From contig CM042090.1 in NCBI GenBank assembly GCA_023512835.1, positions 23,588,148 to 23,652,147 of the forward strand: a stretch of DNA of 64,000 nucleotides, in the 5' to 3' direction. The DNA is from Taxillus chinensis (lineage: Eukaryota; Streptophyta; Magnoliopsida; Santalales; Loranthaceae). Under the pieces are notes generated by a model that saw nothing but the letters and a program-made list of their open reading frames with translations, made no database searches and had not been told where the DNA came from. Shown in pieces: positions 57,149 to 64,000 of the stretch; position 1 is the first letter of the stretch; each line of letters begins with the position of its first letter. Position numbers and translations under genes: made by a program.

Positions 57149-60100
57149 TAAGCTGTGGACTGTACGACGTACCTTGGAGGCATCCCATCAATTTTAGATG
57201 AGATTTCGTCCAGAAGGAAACGCGTCATGGTTATCTTGGACGAGATCAACGAGATGAAGAAAGTTTGCAAGATATAGATACCGGCCTTAGATCTCAGATC
57301 AAAATCCTCCGATACCATGATAAATCGTCCGAGATTTCCCAAACTCGAACGATACTTTGAACCATGTATTCTATTCAAGTTGGCTTTTATCAATCATAAA
57401 TTCTCAATTAGAGGTTTATTCTTATATTTCGATTTTTTAGTTAATTACTTGAATTATTTGAGTTAAAGTTTGAATATTCAATTATCATTCTCTGTATTGT
57501 TGTTGAATTCTAGTTGAGGTCATCATAAAATATCCACACCCAACCTAAGAGGAAGTGTCATTTTGTATATGTGTTAATGGCAAGTTATGTCATAGCTTAG
57601 TTCGACCTAAGTCCATACAAATCCTATATCTCCTTAGTTAGACCTAATCACATATTCTCTTAATTGACTAACATTATTATTCCAAATAATAACAAATATT
57701 ATTTAGTTAAATCTAGGGGACACAACTTGGTGCTAAGTCACTACTGGCTAGATAGTTGCACAATTTATTTCACCATATATGAAGAGGAAATATAAAGAAT
57801 TGAGATGTGGGCCATTAGCATCTTGTAGCAATAGCAGCATAAGCAAGGTTAAGTCAGAAATCATAAACCATAAGCACTAGTAATAGCAGGTCAAAAGTGG
57901 GGAAATACTACACAAGTATGCCCTAAGCCTTAACCGTATAGTAAGGTTAACAAAAGAAATTCCTAACAGGTATAAATATAAAAATATTTCCATCTCTATT
58001 AAACATCCTATTTAAATATCTTCAACAATGCATACAGGAAATCCCCATATGATTGGTTAATCTAAAATTCTAAGACCAACTGTCCAAAACAAAAAGGAAA
58101 AGAAATTGAACTGTGGCCCCAACCATGCATGGACAAAAGCTAGTAGTCCCAAATCAATTTTCATAAAAAGTTAGAAAAAAACACAATCAGAATTATTTTT
58201 CCTAAAAAAAAAGGCTTGTGAAAAATGTTGCCGACCACTTAGCATTCAAAGCACCAAATAATCTTGTCAACAGTTGTGACTCAGGCCTAGTGTATCTCAG
58301 ATATAAGGAACAAATTATAAATTTGAACCATTGGGAAAAGCACATACCTCAGTAGTACGCACTTCTTGCGCATAACTTGGTGATACTGTTGTCACAATGT
58401 TTGAGAACACAACTCCACCCTAAAAAAGAGATCACTATATAAAATATAAATACCCATTAATGTTGGTTCTGATTGTCTAAGAATCAGGATTACAGTTACC
58501 CTACCTTAACAGCATTTATCCTGTCATGCGAAGAGTTGTCTTGCATCCTATCTGGTCTATGTAGCTGGTGGACATCAAGACCACAAGATGCCAATTCTGA
58601 AGCATGAGCAATTCCTTGGTACTCAAAATTGTGGCATGTAAAACATAACCTAGCTGAATTCAACCCTTTGGGAGCATAGAGATCCCAATAAAGTGGAGCC
58701 TGGGAATAATAATAGATTGTTAATTGAAATGGGCGACTTAATTGAAGAAGCTGAGAATAAGCACACGTGAACAGTGGAATTTTGGCCATACAACAAAAGC
58801 AGTCTGCCAGTCATGGCAATGAATTATATCAGGTTTCTTGCCAGCTTGAAGAAGTAGCTCGAGTGCTGCACGGCTAAAATATGAAAATCGTTTAAAATCA
58901 TCATACTCCCCATAAAACTGTCCTCTCCGGAATAACTTATCAGGATGATGAGGCTCAACAAAATAAACAGGGAGGCCTGCACAAGAAGAACATCAAATTG
59001 AGATATTGGAATGTACATTGCAAACAGATGAGAAAATTAAGTTTGAAATTGCTGACAAGAACCTCACTATGGAAGGACTTACCAACAAAACGTGACAAAA
59101 ATGAGATGCCGAAAAACTTTTTCGCAAATAAATATGAAATTACTTCTAACCTTCAACAGTCCCAACCCAAATTTTATTTTTGAAGAGTTGGCCACCAAAG
59201 AATGACTCTACTGGAACATCTAGAGCCTGCACATGCAAGCAATTCAATATGAGAAAACAATCATAAATTTCAATTAACTTACATAATAAAAGCAGCGAAC
59301 AATTAGCCTACCCTTAAGTCGTGTATACCATCACATTGCAGGCAATCATATTTGGGGATAATGATTTCCACAAGGTGTCCTTTCTTTTGCAATGCTTTGC
59401 TAAGACCAGTCACAACGTCCCCAAGGCCACCAACCTTTACAACAATATAAACTTTAGGTAAATTTTAGATTTGTAAATGAAAATTTCGAACATAAAAAAA
59501 CTGTCATTTATTTGAACATATTTCAGTCACAAAAAAGACCAGATCAAACACAGCTGTCAAAACTTAAACGACCATTTCACATGACCTCGTGCCACTTATG
59601 TTACAATGTGGAATTTCTTCAGGAGCATATAATTAACCATTTATGTAGAAATGAACGTTAAATCAGAAAATCCAGAAAATATATATATTATTTCCAAATG
59701 CAACAATTCACACACATAAATCAACAAGTGCCATGGAAGAAACCAGAATTAAAAGCAATATTGAAGAAAGAAAACAGACAATCAGTTGACCCAACAATGG
59801 CTCAAAAAATTATCAACTTGAGCTCAAAAGGCTTTTTGAAGTAACTTGCAATCATAAAATGGCAATATTGACTTCATGGACATGTTCATGAATCTGTCCA
59901 TCGAATTGAAAAAAATATACACATGAAGGAATGCAGCACTCTAGATTGGAAATGAATCATCTTTTACACATGGAGACTTGTCAATTGGAAGGCATGAATG
60001 AATAGAATGAAATTCCATTTGTTTCAAATAACTAATAATTTCACACATCATATAGTTACTGTTAAAATTGTCCTACATAAGAAAAAATTGGTTAATAATT

Positions 60101-63100
60101 ATTCAAGGGTGATCTCCTCCAATTAATTGGTTTTAGGATGTTAGAATGCAAGTCCATCGAAATCTAATATGATATCCAAGCAAGTTATGTTTTTCTATGA
60201 TATTTTGTCTCATTAACGATTTTCATATTATCCACATTGTCATGTGAGAGGTGAGAGGTGAGAGGATAGTATTAGAATTGTCTCACATCGAAAAAATTAT
60301 CAATCAAATATTGATTAATAAATATCCAAGAATGATCTCTCTTACAGCCAAATGACCACACCTTTCAATCTCCAACGATAATGCAACCCTTAATCATTTC
60401 TATCATTCAATACTCCATTTGTTTTAAAAATTAATAATTTCACATGTTTATATTTACAAACATCCCTTCTATGCTCCAATCACTAAATCTCTAATGAATG
60501 ATAATGCAACCCATAATTATTTCTATTCTTCAATACTATAAAATAAGTTTGGATAACCCTCAAATTTTATTTTCTCTCCTTAAACTTTTCTTTCTTCCTC
60601 TACTTGGTTCAACTGGAATGATTAGGGATTGTAACTATGATGCTCACCTAGCTTTCTAATTTCTTTCCAAATGTTACTGAGACAAGACCTCGCACAATTT
60701 CTTAATTCTATGGCCCTTTTTTACGTTACTTATACCCAATCCACCGGTTTTTCTCAGTGGTGGATGCACATGAGGCCTAGAGAGCTGTCTGCCCACTCTC
60801 ACCGCAGCTCATTCTCAATATATGGGCTTATAATACTTGAGATGGCCTCCCTGGAATTGGGAGTGCCGGTCAAGGCCAATGGCCATGCTAATATGTTTTT
60901 GAGGCCAGAACAAGTTGGGCCTTGCCATGTCATGTGACCCACATGACATGCATAGTAGAAATAGACAGCAGGGATTGGTGGGCTGGTCACACTAGTTAAT
61001 ATTGTTGCTTTTGTTGGGGCATTCTTTTGTTATGGCAGGGGGGTATTGCATCTTTACTATTGTTGTTTCAAATAGAAAAGATCCAACTTCTGTTATTTGT
61101 TAGGCATGAATAGATAGAATGGAATTCCAATTGTTTCAAAAACTAATAATTTAACATGTTATATAGTTACAAAAGTCAAAATAATTTTTTGGCATAACCA
61201 TACTTTCCATACTCCAATCACTACATCTCCAATGATAATGCAACCCATAATTATTTCTATTCTTCAATACTCCACTTGTTTTAAAAACTAATAATTTCAC
61301 GTGTTACATTTACAAAAGTCAGAAGAAATCTATGGCATGACCATCCCATCTCCAATGAATGATAATACAACCAATAATTATTTATATTCTTCAATGCTAT
61401 AAAATAAGTTTGAATGCCTCTCAATTTTTTTTTTAATTTTCTCTCCTAAAACCTTTTTTTTTCTTCCTCTACTTGGTTCAACTGGATTGATTTGGGATTT
61501 TGACTGTGATGCTCATATATCTTGCTAATTTATTTCCTAATGTTACAAAGACATAAGAGACCCCACAGAGAAGTTGCACAATTTCTTAATTCTATGACCC
61601 TTTTTTTACGTTAATTATACCCAATCCACTGGTTTTTCTTAGTGGTGGGCGCTCATGAGGCCCAAAGAGCCATCCGCCCACTCTCACTTCAGCACATTCT
61701 CAATATATGGGCATATAATACACGAGCTGGCCTACCTATAATTGTGAGGGCTGATCAAGGCCAATGGCCATGCCAATATGATTTTGAGGCAAAAACAAGT
61801 TGGGCCTTGGCATGTCATACAACCCACATGATGTGCATAGTGGAAATAGAGAGCAGGGACCGGTGGGTTGGTCACACTAGTTAATACTGTTGCCTTCTGT
61901 TGGGTTATTCCTCCACCAAGGCAGGGAAGCATTGCATCTTTACTATTGTTGTAAAATTTTAATTATCAATTTATTGAGTGTATGCTATAGGTTATAACTT
62001 ATACTTGGATTAAAGTTTTGATTTTTGTATTGTTGGGATTAATACCCACCATTAAAAACTTACTTTTAATAAGTAATTTGTAAATATTTATAATTCATAT
62101 CATTAATTATATAATATTAAATTATTGAAATAATTTCAATTCATTTTATATGAATACATTAAAGATCTTTTTTCAATCACTACAATAATAATTTTTGAAA
62201 TATAATGTTATCTATTTGTAGCTTTATTGGAAAAAAAAATTATGATGAGATAAAATTTCAAGGTTATTTTTGGTCCCCTTGAACTAAAATCCAGCTTCCA
62301 CCGCTGGTTTTTACTAGGATTTCTACAAGGAAAGGAAAGTATAAAATTATATGAGTTCTTTTAGACAAAGGTAAAAACATTTTATGTAATTATAATACAT
62401 AAATCATATTCAGCCTTTATGTATGAGGCTCAAAAAACACTTCATGAATGTAAAAAAATACCAGGTAAATCACCACTTCACATTATCTTGTGCCACTAAT
62501 GTTAGAATGTAGAATTTCTCTAGGAGCATATAATTAAGCATACATGTAAAAATGAATACCAAATCAACAAATCCAGAAATATGTGTTAGTTCCAGATGCA
62601 ACAAGTTGCACGCCTAAACCAACAAGCACCATGGAAGATACTAGAATTAAATGCAATCTTGAAGGAGGTAAACAATCAATTGACCCAACTGCTACAAAAA
62701 AAAAACCACCTAACACTTTTAAAAATGTATAAAATGGCAGTCACTTTAGTAATATTATTTTGTAATTTGTGCCATGCTAATATTGATTTAATGGGCATCT
62801 TCATGAATCATTCCATGAGATAGAAAATCTGCACTCTTATTTCCTTCGAATTGGAAAAAATGTGCAGTTGTACACATATGGAGGAATGGAAGGAGCTCAA
62901 GAATTTTAAAATTCCTCTGTTCAGAAATTTCCCAAATGGGACAATCCGTCACAGTTAAATGGAGAAAATGAGTCATCTGGACATGGACTCAAATGGTTAG
63001 AGTTTTAAACTCTAAATGTAAACTGTTGGCTCTTGAACCAGTTAAAATGTAAGTGTGTCATGAATTATAGAGTTTCGACATTGAGATTGCTGGTACCACT

Positions 63101-63976
63101 TGATTGAGCGGTCAACTATACCAAAACAACAGGATTTGATGACAGTGAGGAGATCACATTTTGTACTTATTCAAATTTGAAGAAAGCCACACACTTAAAA
63201 TTAATTTGAAGACAAAGGACTCCCGCCAATGTTAGGGTCTAGGAACTCATCAACCTTATGAGAGTTGAGAACTCTAATGTTATAGAAACTTTATGTGGAG
63301 ACCATGGTCTTATCTTACTAGACTAAATCTTTGTCCAAGTCAAAATTAGTAGAAGCCGTAGATTCAAAATACGTAAGGGGACATTGGTCCCATCTTTCAA
63401 TTTAGGAAAATAGGCTGAGCCTGTTGCAAGTTGGACCTAATTTTAGAATAGGCCCATATCCATGTAATAGTCTAACCTAGCCCATATATATGTCCCTTTA
63501 CAAAACTTAAATATTCATTCGTTCGTTCACTCTTACAGGACTCAGCACTTGTAGTGTGTTAATGGAGTCATGGGTTCTAGGTCACTCAATAAGTATACAT
63601 CACACAAGATATGTTAACAACTTGAGTAAAGCCAGTAATAAAATCTAAGTCTCATCTACACAAGCAAATTATATGAAAAGGTTGCTTTTAAATCAATCGT
63701 CTCTTTTAAATTTTTTTAATTTTTTGTTGTAAGACCTAAAGAAACAAAATAATTCTTTTTTCTTTGAGTTTCTCACATAACTCTGTATGATGGTTCCGCA
63801 GACTAAGCCGTAAACAATATAAAAAATGATAAGCTAAGAATCTGCAAATAGTTTGTTTTGTTAAAATAATTTTTTTTTACCAAAATGTATTGAACAAATG
63901 GTAGTGAAGCTAAACCAAATTCACCTTAGCAACCGGTGCCATCTCTGCTGCAATATGAACCACATGCAATCCTGAA
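51401..63976 (-). CDS. SS4: Starch synthase 4, chloroplastic (catalytic part; 5' end outside window)
   Basis: Glycosyltransferase family 5: transfers glucose from ADP-glucose in plastids; SS4 sets starch granule number and initiation. Twelve exons read from high to low coordinate: 63925-63976, 59312-59434, 59151-59226, 58792-58976, 58505-58699, 58348-58419, 54814-55023, 53405-53530, 52589-52738, 52352-52413, 52195-52270, 51401-51577. Phases agree throughout and give 500 residues to the stop at 51401-51403. ADP-glucose motif KVGGL is split across the first intron (APVAK, then VGGLGDVV). [28 protein letters not shown] and [20 protein letters not shown], then ARKTGGLND are classic. The end SRARAVTPP and the block [10 protein letters not shown] favour SS4 over SS3. 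The N-terminal coiled-coil part must lie beyond 64000. An intron of 4.5 kb (59435-63924) is full of duplications. Confidence 0.93.
55268..55880. repeat. Short direct repeats in an SS4 intron
   Basis: 55268-55370 and 55786-55880 share ctcattggtttaca/ctcattggctcaca, acatccattttaa and gcatcc in the same order. These may be the remains of two insertions or of an element's ends. Low certainty. Confidence 0.4.
57091..57146. repeat. (GA)n microsatellite in an SS4 intron
   Basis: About 55 bp of GA, with shorter GA runs at 57046-57060. It lies in the intron between exons 58348-58419 and 54814-55023. The encoded Leu/Ser repeats are not protein. Confidence 0.95.
59565..62960. repeat. Direct repeats in the largest SS4 intron
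   Basis: Outer pair: 59565-59960 and 62470-62890 share gtgccact(t/a)atgtta, ggagcatataatta, caac(a/t)(a/t)gt, accatggaaga and ttgacccaac. Inner pair: about 60359-61065 and 61200-61953, both with the block ttaattctatg(g/a)ccctt, caatccac(c/t)ggtttttct, ctcaatatatgggc and aagttgggcctt. By eye the inner copies are about 80-85% identical. No gene. Confidence 0.85.
60063..60350. mobile_element. TRIM-like or LTR remnant interrupting inner copy 1
   Basis: Two related words about 190 bp apart (ttaaaattgtcctacata... and ttagaattgtctcacatcg...) recall the common plant LTR start TGTTA(A/G)AATTGTC(C/T)CACATCG. It separates homologous sequence that is contiguous in the other copy. Borders are approximate. 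Confidence 0.4.
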
Positions 63977-64000
63977 CTAAAAATTGAAATAAAATAAAAT

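Noticed and set aside
56887..57393. 168-aa minus-strand ORF rich in Leu-Ser repeats
   Set aside because: Produced by translation of a GA microsatellite within an SS4 intron.
60671..61884. ORFs of 80-88 aa in the inner duplication of the SS4 intron
   Set aside because: The frames differ between the two copies and are interrupted; they are non-coding repeat sequence.
1..64000. CRISPR array, operon or bacterial insertion sequence
   Set aside because: No regularly spaced short repeats; all gene structures are plant nuclear with introns.

Overview
The window is plant nuclear DNA, most likely from a dicot or other non-grass angiosperm. The evidence is spliced genes with GT-AG introns, a chloroplast-targeted LHCII protein, a plastidial starch synthase, type I MADS-box genes and a plant CHX antiporter. 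Intergenic DNA is AT-rich and full of short transposons, microsatellites and diverged duplications. I cannot name the species.

Layout. 54-3632 (+): a complete three-exon CHX cation/H+ antiporter (810 aa) with a tRNA-derived SINE in intron 1. 7239-7511 (-): a small cysteine-tailed membrane protein. 9530-10258 and 13856-14623 (both -): a tandem pair of intronless type I (M-alpha, AGL62-like) MADS-box genes, bracketed by two inverted copies of a dispersed repeat (about 8.46-8.94 kb and 17.73-18.28 kb). 18821-28277 (+): a 13-exon multi-pass membrane protein gene (354 aa) related to the THH1/TOM1-like group. 32549-33271 (-): bHLH144-like (SAC51 family) transcription factor with a conserved-peptide upstream ORF split over two leader exons. 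36.9-38.3 kb: a direct tandem duplication. 38762-39757: a PIF/Harbinger-type non-autonomous element carrying a MATE transporter fragment. 40.7-45.5 kb: a mosaic of exon-like gene fragments, all on +, including a broken PTB RNA-binding protein exon and an IF1-like first exon, plus a LINE 3' end. 46150-47159: a hAT-like element with a second, nested PIF/Harbinger-like MITE. 49601-50401 (+): intact Lhcb1 with a duplicated G-box module upstream. 51401 to the right edge (-): the catalytic half (12 exons) of starch synthase 4, continuing beyond the window.

The genes do not form an operon or cluster with one shared job; this is ordinary plant gene spacing. Lhcb1 (light harvesting) and SS4 (starch granule initiation) both act in chloroplasts, but I see no functional link from their proximity. 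The most informative observations are the SAC51-type uORF, the Pack-type element with the MATE fragment, the multi-gene fragment mosaic and the bracketed MADS pair. I see no convincing evidence of a wholly new biological system.
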